From Bin87 sp965207585 (GTDB taxonomy: Bacteria; Chloroflexota; Dehalococcoidia; Lucifugimonadales; UBA3495): a stretch of DNA of 64,000 nt. The notes beneath the pieces were generated by a model that worked only from the letters and a program-made list of their open reading frames with translations, made no database searches and had not been told where the DNA came from. Numbering within the stretch: position 1 is the stretch's first letter; each line of letters starts with the position of its first letter. The DNA lies in assembly GCA_965207585.1 (NCBI GenBank), contig CBDBMT010000003.1, positions 372,001-436,000 on the forward strand. Reading direction: 5' to 3'. Shown here piece after piece: positions 49,908-58,850 of the stretch. Made by a program: the position numbers and the translations under genes.

Positions 49908-51443
49908 ATGAAGTACGACGTGATCGTCGTGGGCTCAGGTTCTGCCGGATCGGTGGTTGCCAGCCGGCTGTCCGAAGATCCCAGCCGTTCCGTTCTCCTG
50001 CTGGAGGCCGGCCAGGACTATCCCAACGCGGACCATCTCCCCGACGTTGTCCGGGACGGATACTCCAACGAGGGTGAGCAGCCCGGGTCCCCGGTCTCCT
50101 GGAGTCTGCACGGCACCATCAACGACCAGCAGGGCGAGATCAACATCGCCCAGGGCAAGGTCATCGGCGGTTCCGGCTCCATCAACGGACAGGTCTACCT
50201 GCGCGGCCTGCCCGAGGACTTCGAGCGGTGGGAATCCTTCGGCAACGAGGAGTGGTCATACCTGAAGGTCCTGCCCTTCTTCCGCAAGGCCGAAACCGAC
50301 CTGGATATCCAGGACGACTTCCACGGCAGCGACGGTCCCATCCCCATCATCCGCCGGGAGAACCAGCCCTGGCCCGACGTGCAGAAGGCTTTCCACGCCG
50401 CCGCCATGGAGCGCGGCTACACGTACAACCCCGACCTCAACGGCCCCGACTCCGAAGGCATCGGCGCCATCCCGATGAACAACCAGGCCGGCGTCCGCAT
50501 GAGCACCGCCATCACTCACCTCAATCCGGTGCGCCACCGTCTGAACCTGACCGTCAAGGGCAACGTCTTCGTCCGCCGCGTGCTGTTCGACGGCAACGAG
50601 GTCGCCGGCGTCGAGGTTGAGAGCGGCGGCGAGATTTTCACCGTCGAGGCTGGCCAGGTCGTGCTCAGCGCCGGCGCGCTGAAATCGCCCCACATCCTCA
50701 TGCTGTCCGGCGTCGGCCCGGCGGACCAGCTCCAGAATTTCGGCATCCCGGTAATTCACGAACTGCCCGGCGTCGGCCAAAACCTCTTCAACCACCCCAT
50801 GGGCAACGTCTCCTTCCGGGTGAAGGATCACGTCGAGCTCCACGCCAACGCGGGCGCCCTGCGCTTCGGGCTGCGCGTGACCTCCCAGGAGCCGTCATAT
50901 CCCAACGACGTGATGCTGCACACCCTGGGCGTGTTCAACGTGATGACCGGCGAGCATCTGCCCGATCGCACCGCCCGCATCGCCTGCGCCCTGGAGCTTC
51001 CCGACGGCTCCGGTTGGGTGCGCCTGGCGTCCTCTGATCCGACGGAGCAGCCGGAGATCAACTACCGCTACTTCCACAACGAAAACGACATGCGCCGCAT
51101 GCGCGACGCCGTGCGCCTAGCCGCGGACATGCTGGAGTCCGAGGCCTACCACGACGTCATCGACCACCGCACCGCCCCCGCGGATGACGTGCTGTCCGAC
51201 AACGACGCTCTGGACGCCTGGATCCGCCAGACTGTCGGCACCTCCCGCCACGTCTCCGGCACCTGCCGCATCGGCCCCGACAACGACCCCATGGCCGTGA
51301 CCGACCAGCAGTGCCGAGTGCGTGGTGTTCAGGGCCTGTGGGTAGCCGACTCGTCGATCATGCCGCAGGTTACCCGCGCCAACACCAACGCCACCGCCAT
51401 CATGATCGGCGAGCGCGTCGCCGATTGGATAACGTCGCAATAA
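49908..51443 (+). CDS. GMC family FAD oxidoreductase
   Basis: GMC enzymes oxidise alcohols or sugars using FAD. The 511-residue product has the FAD-binding VVGSGSAGSVVASRLSED, GKVIGGSGSINGQVYLRG, a substrate-domain centre with GAGALKSPHILMLSGVGP-like ALKSPHILMLSGVGPA, the catalytic-His segment GTSRHVSGTCRIG and ANTNATAIMIGERVADWI. No signal peptide is seen, so it is cytoplasmic. Choline/alcohol dehydrogenase-like use is possible. Confidence 0.92.
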   Translation: MKYDVIVVGSGSAGSVVASRLSEDPSRSVLLLEAGQDYPNADHLPDVVRDGYSNEGEQPGSPVSWSLHGTINDQQGEINIAQGKVIGGSGSINGQVYLRGLPEDFERWESFGNEEWSYLKVLPFFRKAETDLDIQDDFHGSDGPIPIIRRENQPWPDVQKAFHAAAMERGYTYNPDLNGPDSEGIGAIPMNNQAGVRMSTAITHLNPVRHRLNLTVKGNVFVRRVLFDGNEVAGVEVESGGEIFTVEAGQVVLSAGALKSPHILMLSGVGPADQLQNFGIPVIHELPGVGQNLFNHPMGNVSFRVKDHVELHANAGALRFGLRVTSQEPSYPNDVMLHTLGVFNVMTGEHLPDRTARIACALELPDGSGWVRLASSDPTEQPEINYRYFHNENDMRRMRDAVRLAADMLESEAYHDVIDHRTAPADDVLSDNDALDAWIRQTVGTSRHVSGTCRIGPDNDPMAVTDQQCRVRGVQGLWVADSSIMPQVTRANTNATAIMIGERVADWITSQ

Positions 51444-51456
51444 ACGCTGAACTGCA

Positions 51457-51480
51457 GGAGCGATGGATCCATCGCCCCTA
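51457..51480. repeat. GGAGCGATGGATCCATCGCCCC palindrome
   Basis: AGGAGCGATGG and CCATCGCCCCT pair about a central ATCC-type centre, with one mismatch. It lies 14 bases after the GMC stop, between two convergent genes. It is a variant of the GGGGCGA family found at 36268 and 46086. Confidence 0.65.
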
Positions 51481-51527
51481 CATATCTGCCCAAGTCGGAT
51501 CGGCCCAGGATAACGACGAGTCGGGTA

Positions 51528-52925
51528 CTAAACCGGCGGCCGCAGATTGTGTTCCGTCGCCCGCTCGTAGGCGTCGCCCAACTGCACCAGCAGCGGCTCC
51601 GCCAGATGCTTGCCGATGAACTGGATGCTCAGCGGCAATCCTTCGCTGTTCAGCCCCGCCGGCAGCGAGATCGTCGGCGCGCCGTTGAAGTCGTAGGGTA
51701 TGGTGAACCGCCCCCACGTCCATTCATCCTCGCCCATGGGTCCGTAAAGTTCCTCGGGCGTGACCCGACCCGGCGGAGTGGTCATTGAGGGACAAACCAG
51801 CACGTCGATGTCCTGAAACACGCCGGCCAGAATGCCGTTGCACGCCAACCTCACCTGATTGGCGGCGGCGACATCGGCCCCGCTGTACCCGCTTCCTTTT
51901 TCCAGCCAACCGCGAAACCAGGGGCCGTATTCGTCCGCCCGCGACGGATAGGTTTCGCGGTGGGCCGCGGCCGCTTCCGCAGAGCACAGCACCCCCCAAG
52001 CGCGGGAGAAGGGCAGGGTGTCCGGCATCTCCACCGGCACCAGCCGAGCCCCCATGCGCTCCAGGAGCCGGGCGCCGATCAGCGCCGCCTCGGCCACTTC
52101 GCCATCAACGTCGTCGCCAATGTAACGCTCGTCCACGCCGATGCGGAGCCCCTCAACACCCTTGCCCAGTCCCGACAGCATGGCGGGAACGTGGGCATGC
52201 AACGACGTGGGATCGTTGGGATCGTGGCCGGCCAGGGCTTGCAGCATGATCCCGGCGTCCGCCGCGCTGCGGGTCATGGGCCCCACGTGGTCCAGCGACT
52301 CCGCCAGCGCCAGCACCCCATAGCGGCTGACCCGACCCCACGTCGGCTTGATGCCCACCGTGCCGCACGCCGCCGCCGGAAACCGGATCGAGCCGCCCGT
52401 GTCGCTGCCCAGCGAACCGTAGCAGAGACCCGCCGCCGTGGCCACGCCGGAACCGCTGGACGACGCGCCGGCCCAACGGTCGGCGCCCCAGGGATTTATC
52501 GGGATGTCGAAGGCCGGGTTGTATCCCGCCATCGCTCCTTCGGTGAGGTTCAGCTTGCCCAGGATGACCGCGCCGGCGTCGTTCAGGCGCTGCACCACCG
52601 TCCCGTCGAAATCGGGCACGAAATCACGCAGCGCCAGTGCGCCGCCCATGGTGGCCACGCCGGCGGTGAAACACAGGTCCTTGACCGCGATGGGCACGCC
52701 GTGCAGCGACCCGCGGTAGCGACCGGATGCAATCTCGCCCTCGGCGGCGCGCGCCGCCGCCAGCGCCGGTTCGGCCATGACGGTGGCGTAGCTCTTCAGC
52801 TCGCCGTCCAGCGCGGCGATCCGGTCCAGTTGGGCCTCTGTCAGTTCAACGGGAGAAATTTCCCGCGACCTGATCCTCTCTGCGACCTCGGTAATGGTCT
52901 GATAATGCAGCGGCGCGTCCGCCAT
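51528..52925 (-). CDS. Amidase signature family enzyme
   Basis: The 465-residue enzyme has the complete Ser-cisSer-Lys triad: VPIAVKDLCFTAGVATMGG (Lys), GASSSGSGVATAAGL (Ser-rich) and GSDTGGSIRFPAAACG (nucleophile Ser). It begins IREVAERIRSREISPVEL-like (TEVAERIRSREISPVELTEA). A GatA role is unlikely, because no gatB or gatC is near. Substrate is unknown. Confidence 0.92.
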   Translation of the reverse strand: MADAPLHYQTITEVAERIRSREISPVELTEAQLDRIAALDGELKSYATVMAEPALAAARAAEGEIASGRYRGSLHGVPIAVKDLCFTAGVATMGGALALRDFVPDFDGTVVQRLNDAGAVILGKLNLTEGAMAGYNPAFDIPINPWGADRWAGASSSGSGVATAAGLCYGSLGSDTGGSIRFPAAACGTVGIKPTWGRVSRYGVLALAESLDHVGPMTRSAADAGIMLQALAGHDPNDPTSLHAHVPAMLSGLGKGVEGLRIGVDERYIGDDVDGEVAEAALIGARLLERMGARLVPVEMPDTLPFSRAWGVLCSAEAAAAHRETYPSRADEYGPWFRGWLEKGSGYSGADVAAANQVRLACNGILAGVFQDIDVLVCPSMTTPPGRVTPEELYGPMGEDEWTWGRFTIPYDFNGAPTISLPAGLNSEGLPLSIQFIGKHLAEPLLVQLGDAYERATEHNLRPPV

Positions 52926-52942
52926 GGCGTAGCTCCTTCGGG

Positions 52943-53338
52943 CTAGGGCGCCGGTTGCACCAGTTCAATCAGCACGTCGTCCGGACCCTCGATGTACGAC
53001 AGCTTGGAGCCGGTGGGCGTCTCGGTGATGGGCAGCACCGTGCGGATGCCGGCGGCGGTGAGCCGTTCCATCTCGGCCTCGATGTCCTCCACGTCGAACC
53101 CGAAGTGCTCCAACCCCAGCCGGTTCAGTTCAGCCACCGCGCGCTCGTCGGACGATCCCGGCGGCTTGGACGAAACGTTGAGCCGGCACGCCCCGGCCAT
53201 CTCCATGCCGATGGTGATGGTGCGTGGCATAACCTCCCGCTCGGAGACGATGCGCGCGTTGAAGTGCTTCTCGTACCACGCCGCCGTGGCATGGGGGTCG
53301 GAGGCGCGGATGTGCACGTGGTTGATGCGGTATTCCAT
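52943..53338 (-). CDS. VOC/glyoxalase superfamily protein
   Basis: The 131-residue product has a glyoxalase-type fold: MEYRINHVHIRASDPHATAA, WYEKHFNARIV, then LGLEHFGFDVEDIEAEMERL and SYIEGPDDVLIELVQP. Metal-binding candidates are His (HVHI), His (EHFGF) and Glu (LIELVQ). It lies just upstream of the amidase with a 17-base gap, so the two could form a pair. Substrate unknown. Confidence 0.85.
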   Translation of the reverse strand: MEYRINHVHIRASDPHATAAWYEKHFNARIVSEREVMPRTITIGMEMAGACRLNVSSKPPGSSDERAVAELNRLGLEHFGFDVEDIEAEMERLTAAGIRTVLPITETPTGSKLSYIEGPDDVLIELVQPAP

Positions 53339-53369
53339 GGTAGCTCTCCTAGGTTGTGTAAGGAGCCAA

Positions 53370-53927
53370 TTAATACGCGAAGATGTCACTCACCGGGCAG
53401 GCAAAGCCCGGCAGAACCGGCTCGCAAGTAAGCGTATCGTTGCTGCCAAAGCGCCGGGTTCCGCCGCCTTCGTAGCTGGCGACAATCTCCCTCGTGGCGA
53501 TGTATGCCGTCAGAACCAGACGCACGCCGGCTTCCAGCCACATTTGAGCCCTGGCTTCCGCGTCCGCCACGATATAACCCGCCGAAACCACCTCTACTAC
53601 CAGGTCGGGAACGAGACCGTACACGTATCCTCGCTCCGGCACCGGCTCCGTAATGCGCTCCCGTGCGATTATCGCAAAGTCGGCGGCGCGCACGGTGTCC
53701 GGGTTTTGCTCGACGTAGATTCCGACTTCAGCCGTTCTCACAAAGTCAAGGTTGTTCCGCCGAATGAAAGCCCCCATGGGCCATCCGATGTTATCGACGA
53801 CGATTCCGTGAGCGACCCCCGGTGGCGGCATTTCAATCAACTCTCCCCGAACCAACTCGTAGCGCTTGCCGTCATCGGGCATTGCCAACAGGTCTTCGGC
53901 AGTGAGCAATCTGGGAGCAGTAGTCAT
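53370..53927 (-). CDS. Uma2 family protein, short form
   Basis: The 185-residue product has LLTAEDLLAMPDDGKRYELV, RGELIEMPPPGVAHGIVVD, VRAADFAIIARERITE and DLVVEVVSAGYIVADAE, then AQMWLEAGVRLVLTAYI. The usual P-D before the first acidic core residue is A-D here. It is a third Uma2 subtype. Start ATG 53927 is suggested by MTTAPRLLTAEDLL; the longer reading to 53984 is less likely. Confidence 0.82.
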   Translation of the reverse strand: MTTAPRLLTAEDLLAMPDDGKRYELVRGELIEMPPPGVAHGIVVDNIGWPMGAFIRRNNLDFVRTAEVGIYVEQNPDTVRAADFAIIARERITEPVPERGYVYGLVPDLVVEVVSAGYIVADAEARAQMWLEAGVRLVLTAYIATREIVASYEGGGTRRFGSNDTLTCEPVLPGFACPVSDIFAY

Positions 53928-54095
53928 CGCAGCCTCCAATGCCATCGTTCCCGCTTGCGCCGGAGCGCGCATAGTATAGCGCACCAGTCCCCCTGCTTCG
54001 CGTTCCGGTTGCCCCCGTTCAGCCCCGTTGCTACACTGCCCTCACGGGTAAGTCAACCGGTTATCCCCATCCCAACTCCGATGCAGGAGGAAACC

Positions 54096-54713
54096 ATGAT
54101 CTACGAAGTCCGCACCTACGACCTCAAGCCCGGCGCCGTACCCCAGGCCGAGGAAGCCTTCGCCGAGGCCCTGCCCCACCGGGAAAAGTACTCGCCCATC
54201 GCCGCCTTCTGGCACACCGAGATCGGCCCGCTGAACCAGATCATCCACGTCTGGGGCTACGAAAGCGTCGAAGAGCGGAACCGCATCCGCGCCGAGGCGT
54301 CCCAGGACCCCAACTGGCCGCCCAAGATCACCCCCGGCAACATCCTGAACATGAACGCCGAGATCTGGAACCCCGCGCCCTTCATGCGTCCCATGGGCGG
54401 CGACCAGGCCCTGGGCAACATCTACGAGATGCGGGTCTACACCTACGAGAACGGTTCCATGCCGGAACTGCTGCGTCGCTGGGAAGAGTCCCTGCCCTAC
54501 CGCGAAGAGTTCTCCCCCCTTGCCGCCGGCATGTACACCGAGTTCGGCGACCTGAACAAGTGGATGCACGTCTGGCCCTATCAGGACCTCAACCACCGCG
54601 CCGAAGTCCGCGCCGCCGCCAGCAAGATCCCCCAGTGGCCCTCCGGCGCCCCCGGCCGCGTCAGCCAGGAAAACAAGATCATGATCCCGGCCAGCTTCTC
54701 GCCGATGCACTGA
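54096..54713 (+). CDS. NIPSNAP family protein, two-domain
   Basis: The 205-residue product has two copies of the ferredoxin-like NIPSNAP domain: MIYEVRTYDLKPGAVPQAEE followed by IHVWGYESVEERNRIRAE, and IYEMRVYTYENGSMPELLRR followed by MHVWPYQDLNHRAEVRA. GGAGGAAA lies directly before the ATG, a strong site. The family is of unclear function, often near catabolic oxidoreductases. Confidence 0.9.
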   Translation: MIYEVRTYDLKPGAVPQAEEAFAEALPHREKYSPIAAFWHTEIGPLNQIIHVWGYESVEERNRIRAEASQDPNWPPKITPGNILNMNAEIWNPAPFMRPMGGDQALGNIYEMRVYTYENGSMPELLRRWEESLPYREEFSPLAAGMYTEFGDLNKWMHVWPYQDLNHRAEVRAAASKIPQWPSGAPGRVSQENKIMIPASFSPMH

Positions 54714-54731
54714 CGACCAACACCTTATATC

Positions 54732-54759
54732 CGTCATTCCCGCGAAAGCGGGAATCCAG
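54732..54759. repeat. GTCATTCCCG hairpin
   Basis: CGTCATTCCCGCGAAAGCGG followed by GAATCCAG is a single palindromic unit of the 22489 family. It separates NIPSNAP from the nuclease-like cassette that starts at 54775. Confidence 0.7.
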
Positions 54760-54774
54760 TGAAGAGCACAACCA

Positions 54775-55488
54775 GTGAACTACCGGCGCGCGCAAGACTT
54801 GACGCAGTTCTACGAACTGTTGGCGCAACTGGAGCGCAAAGTCGGCGCGCGCCGATTATCCAAGTGCAACGGGCACATGGACTGGCCGCGGTCGGGCGTC
54901 TACTTCTTCCGGGAAACGGGTGAAATCCGTAATGAGACTGGAGACAGCCCACGCGTCGTGCGGGTGGGAACCCACGCGCTGAAAGCCGGTTCCGGCACTA
55001 AACTCTGGAATCGGCTTTCACAGCATAAGGGCACGGTCAAAAACGGCGCAGGGAATCATCGTGGCTCGATTTTCCGATTGATTACCGGCGCTGCCCTGAT
55101 GGAGCGGGACAGCTTGGCTTGTTCATCGTGGGGAAAAGGCAACAACGCGCCCAAGGAAGTCAAAGAGCGCGAGCATTTTTTGGAGCAGAAGGTCAGCAAA
55201 GTCATCGGCGATATGCCATTCCTGTGGCTGGCGGTGGATGATGAACCCGGGACTGACAGTCTGCGGGGGTATATTGAGCGTAACGCGATCTCGTTGCTCA
55301 GCAATTACAGGCGAGAGCCAATTGACCACCCATCGCCGGACTGGTTGGGACATTGGAGCGACCGGGAGCGCGTCAGGCTGTCCGGACTTTGGAACTCTAA
55401 CCACGTTGATGAAAACTATGAGCCGGCCTTTCTGGACACTCTGCAGCAGTTGATTGAAAGGATGGGAGCAGTGGATCATGGCAGATAG
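54775..55488 (+). CDS. GIY-YIG-like nuclease domain protein
   Basis: The 237-residue protein has RSGVYFFRETGE and, later, RVVRVGTHALKAGSGTKLW followed by NRLSQHKG, in the order of the GIY and YIG strands and catalytic Arg of GIY-YIG nucleases, and a Glu in GYIERNAISLLSNYRREP that could be catalytic. The YIG itself is altered (VRVG). GTG is the start. It overlaps the next gene by 11 bases. Base composition is somewhat richer in A/T than neighbouring genes. Confidence 0.6.
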   Translation: MNYRRAQDLTQFYELLAQLERKVGARRLSKCNGHMDWPRSGVYFFRETGEIRNETGDSPRVVRVGTHALKAGSGTKLWNRLSQHKGTVKNGAGNHRGSIFRLITGAALMERDSLACSSWGKGNNAPKEVKEREHFLEQKVSKVIGDMPFLWLAVDDEPGTDSLRGYIERNAISLLSNYRREPIDHPSPDWLGHWSDRERVRLSGLWNSNHVDENYEPAFLDTLQQLIERMGAVDHGR

Positions 55489-56146
55489 CATCGTTGTTAT
55501 CCAATGCGCCGCCAGCAAACGAGCCGATGCCGGCTATCTCCAGGGTGCCGACGGGCGCAAGGTGATGTTCGTTGCTCAGCCAATCTTGGCTCCGACGAAC
55601 ACCAATTGGGTCTATGCTCGACCTGATGACCGGGCGAATGGTGGTTCGTCTTGGCGGGAGAACCTGCTGCGGTACAACCGTGAGCGAGCGGCGGAAAACT
55701 CGCTGAAATTGCTGCCAGCTTGGAGGCTCTACGAAAACCGTACCTACAAGTGCCTCCATGATGAGTGGGGGCCGGACAATCTCTACATCCTGTCAGCGGG
55801 CTGGGGACTGATTCGGGCCGACTTTTTGGTCCCCAACTACGACATCACGTTCAGCGGCAACGCTGAAAAGTACAAGCGTAGGGGCAAGCGGGACACCTAC
55901 AACGATTTTCATAAGTTGCCGGAGAACACCACCAGCCCTGTAGTATTCTTCGGCGGCAAAGATTACGTGAACTTGTTCTGCGAATTGACCAGTCGGGTGC
56001 AAGGCCCTCGGTACGTATTCTACAATTCGGTCAATCCGCCAGATGCTCCCGGTTGCCGGCTCCACAGGTTTGACACCAGCGCCCGAACCAACTGGCATTA
56101 CAAGGCTGCCCAAGCGTACGTGGAGGGGCGCATCGATCTGCAATAA
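55478..56146 (+). CDS. Unknown protein, possibly DUF6884/YaaA-like
   Basis: The 222-residue product begins MADSIVVIQCAASKRADAGY, and later has YILSAGWGLIRADFLVPNYD. A strand with 'CAASK' near the N-terminus and 'ILSAGWGLI' recalls DUF6884-type proteins (I-x-C-S-x-x-K and LSAxxGL), but this match is weak. A DUF6884 role is unproven. It overlaps the GIY-YIG-like gene by 11 bases and is followed by the HEPN-like gene after four bases. Confidence 0.55.
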   Translation: MADSIVVIQCAASKRADAGYLQGADGRKVMFVAQPILAPTNTNWVYARPDDRANGGSSWRENLLRYNRERAAENSLKLLPAWRLYENRTYKCLHDEWGPDNLYILSAGWGLIRADFLVPNYDITFSGNAEKYKRRGKRDTYNDFHKLPENTTSPVVFFGGKDYVNLFCELTSRVQGPRYVFYNSVNPPDAPGCRLHRFDTSARTNWHYKAAQAYVEGRIDLQ

Positions 56147-56150
56147 CCCG

Positions 56151-56963
56151 ATGCTAACCACCGATCCCGTCGCCATCTTCGCCGACTCCCGCACTGTCCA
56201 CGCCGACGCCCTTCGGCTGCTGGAAGCCGGCGACATCCGCAAAGCCGCGGGAAAGGCTTGGTACGCTACCAAACTCGCCACTGACGCCCTTAACCTGGCG
56301 CGTACTGGCGTGGAACCGGAAATTTCTTCGGATACCCCGAAAGGGTTGGCGCGGTTAGCCACTGAGGATCAAGCCGTCCATCCGCTTTTCACGCGTTACC
56401 ACATCAGACATGGACATCTGTATGGCGACTGCTTTCGTTTGGGAATTTGCGCACCCATTGACGAAGTGGAGCGCCGCATCCGCCAAACTGCCGACTACAT
56501 CAGCACCGCCGCCAGACTGGCCGGCTATCCCGACGTAGTGTGCCACACGGAGCAGCAAACCCCCATGGTAACCACCACCGACCATGTGTCCGCCATCTTC
56601 GCCGATGCCCGCGCCGTTCACGCCGACGCGCTGCGGCTACTGGAAGCCGGCGACATCCGCGACGCCGCCGAAAAAGCCTGGTGCGCCACCAAGCGCGCCA
56701 CGGATGCCCTCATCTTGGCGCGTACCGGCGAGACGACGGAGTTATCCCCGGCGACCACACAGGGATTGGTGGCGCTGGCCGCCGAAGATCGAAACATCTG
56801 GTCCCTGCGCCGGCGCTATTTCTCCAGACAGAGCGAACTGCACGGTGCCTGCTTTTACCTGGGAGCCTGCGAGCCGATAGAAGAAGTGGAACGCCGCATC
56901 CGCCAGACCGCCGACTACATCAACGACGCCGAGCGATTGGCCGGCTATTCCAACAGCACCTGA
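56151..56963 (+). CDS. Tandem HEPN/PaREP1-like protein
   Basis: The 270-residue protein consists of two repeats (residues about 1-131 and 139-270) of very similar sequence: ADALRLLEAGDIRKAAGKAW and ADALRLLEAGDIRDAAEKAW, each later with VERRIRQTADYI. The helical GDI..AAxKAW..TK..TDAL pattern recalls HEPN/PaREP1 domains. R-x4-H motifs occur (RYHIRH at 82-87, RQSELH at 226-231) but not at the same aligned positions. It starts four bases after the previous stop. RNase activity is unproven. Confidence 0.55.
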   Translation: MLTTDPVAIFADSRTVHADALRLLEAGDIRKAAGKAWYATKLATDALNLARTGVEPEISSDTPKGLARLATEDQAVHPLFTRYHIRHGHLYGDCFRLGICAPIDEVERRIRQTADYISTAARLAGYPDVVCHTEQQTPMVTTTDHVSAIFADARAVHADALRLLEAGDIRDAAEKAWCATKRATDALILARTGETTELSPATTQGLVALAAEDRNIWSLRRRYFSRQSELHGACFYLGACEPIEEVERRIRQTADYINDAERLAGYSNST

Positions 56964-56982
56964 CCAAAAAGGAACGCCAACC

Positions 56983-57999
56983 ATGAAACTCCTTACCTAC
57001 GACAACGGCAACGGCCCCCGCTGCGGCGTCCTGCGGGACGACGCGGTGGTGGACGTGGCCGCCCTCATCGGATCCGACCGGCCGCTGGCGGACGTCCGCG
57101 CCCTGCTGGACACTGGCGACGGGGCCATCGACCGCGTGGGCGACGCCCTGGCCGGCAGCGTGGCCGCGCCGACGGTTGCCCTGGCCGACGTGCGCCTGCG
57201 CGCTCCGGTCCTCCAGCCGCCCACGGTGCGCGACTACATCGTCTACGAGGAGCACGCCACCTCCCAGGGCACCCGCCAGATCGATCCGGTGTGGTATCGG
57301 ATGCCGGTGTTCTACTTCTCCAACCCGCTGGTCATCTACGGCCCAGACGAGGACGTGCCGTATCCCGCCGCCTCCGAGCAGTTGGACTACGAGCTGGAAA
57401 TCGGCTGCATCGTCGGCAAAGCCGGTACCAACGTGGCGGCCTCCGAGGCCCTGCAGCACATCGCCGGCTTCTGCATCTTCAACGACTGGAGCGCGCGCGA
57501 CCTGCAGTTCGACGAGATGACCTTCGGCCTCGGCCCCGCCAAGGGCAAGGACTCGGCCTCGTCCATCGGCCCCTGGATCGTCACCACCGACGAGATGATG
57601 CCCCACATCAAGGACGGCCGGCTGGACCTCAAGGCTCACGTCCGGGTCAACGGTGACGACTGGCTCCGGGACGGCGAGACCATCAACGCCTGGTACAGCT
57701 GGGGAGAAATCATCGAGCGGGCCGCCAAGGACAGCCGCATCGCCCCCGGCGACGTCATCGGCAGCGGCACCGTGGGCGGCGGATCTGTCCGCGAGTCCAT
57801 CCGCAAGGGATACGAGACCTCCCGCTGGCTGGAACCGGGCGACACCGTGGAACTGGAGGTCGAGAACATCGGCATCCTGCGCAACACCCTGGCCCCCAAG
57901 GTCGGCGTCGACTCCAACTACCCCTACCTGCCCAACAGCCCGACGGCCACGCCGGAACGCGGCACGGCGCGCGACTACCGCTACGAGCGCACGCGCTGA
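56983..57999 (+). CDS. Fumarylacetoacetate hydrolase family protein
   Basis: FAH-family enzymes cut C-C bonds or decarboxylate dioxo acids using a divalent metal. The 338-residue product has RDYIVYEEHATSQGTRQID, LDYELEIGCIVGKAGTNV (metal Glu residues), FCIFNDWSARDLQFDEM and DVIGSGTVGGGSVRES. It fits the fumarylpyruvate/2-hydroxyhepta-dienedioate type group. It lies after the nuclease-like cassette. Confidence 0.9.
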   Translation: MKLLTYDNGNGPRCGVLRDDAVVDVAALIGSDRPLADVRALLDTGDGAIDRVGDALAGSVAAPTVALADVRLRAPVLQPPTVRDYIVYEEHATSQGTRQIDPVWYRMPVFYFSNPLVIYGPDEDVPYPAASEQLDYELEIGCIVGKAGTNVAASEALQHIAGFCIFNDWSARDLQFDEMTFGLGPAKGKDSASSIGPWIVTTDEMMPHIKDGRLDLKAHVRVNGDDWLRDGETINAWYSWGEIIERAAKDSRIAPGDVIGSGTVGGGSVRESIRKGYETSRWLEPGDTVELEVENIGILRNTLAPKVGVDSNYPYLPNSPTATPERGTARDYRYERTR

Positions 58000-58010
58000 C
58001 ACCTCCGCCT

Positions 58011-58134
58011 GTCATTACGAGCGTAGCGTGGCAATCTCGTTTGCGGCAACCATCATCGCTACGGGAACGGGATTGCCATGTCGCTACGCTCCTCGCAACG
58101 ACAAACTGACTTCCTGCTTTCGCAGGAATGACGG
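58011..58134. repeat. GTCATTACGAGCGTAGCG repeat with a GTCATTCC hairpin
   Basis: The left part (GTCATTACGAGCGTAGCGTG, later GCTACGCTCCTCGCAACGAC) is a long inverted repeat of a second common type. The right part TTCCTGCTTTCGCAGGAATG is a hairpin of the 22489 family. Together they fill the gap between the FAH-family gene and the convergent nitroreductase gene. Confidence 0.75.
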
Positions 58135-58155
58135 AAGGATCCTGAAACGGCCCGT

Positions 58156-58782
58156 CTAATCCGGCGGCGCGCCCCACCGGTCGTAGCTGCACACCTCGTT
58201 CAGCGGCAGCCGTGTCACCGGCCCAAAGTTGCCCCGGGGATACCCGAAGGGCATGCAGTACACCACCTGCGCGGTGTCCGGTATGCCGAACAACTCGTGG
58301 ACCCGCTCCTCCACCACCGCGTGCAGGGTGGCGATGGTTCCGCCGATCCCGAAAGCCCGCGCTGCCAGCAGCATGTTCTGCGCCGCCGGTATCACCGAGC
58401 CGGCTGCCTGCGCGCCCTTGGCGGTGGCGCACACCAGCACCATCACCGGCGCGTCGCCGATCTCGTTGGCCAGCCGCATCGCCGAGCGCATCGAGTTCCG
58501 TCCCGGCGGGATGTCCTGCGGCCCCATGATGCCAGCGTCGGCCCGCTTGGCCCACCACGCCTCGTGGTACAGCTCGCCCAGCTTGCGGCGCGTCTCCTCG
58601 TCCTGAACCACAATGAAATGCCATTGTTGGTTGTTGCCCCCATTGGGCGCGCGGATGGCGGCCTCCATGATGTCCTGCATCACGTCGGCGGGTATCGGGT
58701 CCTTCCTGAACCGGCGGATGGCACGCTGGGAGAACATCGCTTCTCCCAGGGGAATTACGTTCAGTCGGTCGGCGGTGGTCAC
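58156..58782 (-). CDS. Nitroreductase family flavoprotein
   Basis: These FMN enzymes reduce nitro compounds, quinones or flavins using NAD(P)H. The 208-residue product has RAIRRFRKDPIPADVMQDIM, APNGGNNQQWHFIVVQDEE and, near the C-terminus, GYPRGNFGPVTRLPLNEV. The Arg-rich start and the GN-Q-WHF FMN site are typical. Substrate unknown. It lies just beside the insertion sequence. Confidence 0.9.
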   Translation of the reverse strand: MTTADRLNVIPLGEAMFSQRAIRRFRKDPIPADVMQDIMEAAIRAPNGGNNQQWHFIVVQDEETRRKLGELYHEAWWAKRADAGIMGPQDIPPGRNSMRSAMRLANEIGDAPVMVLVCATAKGAQAAGSVIPAAQNMLLAARAFGIGGTIATLHAVVEERVHELFGIPDTAQVVYCMPFGYPRGNFGPVTRLPLNEVCSYDRWGAPPD

Positions 58783-58850
58783 GTTGCTGCCTCCAAATTC
58801 GTGCGGTTCGCCGATGTTACCACAACGGCTGTGTGCTGCTTGTTATAATC

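Noticed and set aside
58842..58849. TATAAT before the insertion sequence as a specific transposase promoter
   Set aside because: It lies outside the element's left terminal repeat and belongs to the flanking sequence; no matching -35 box was found.
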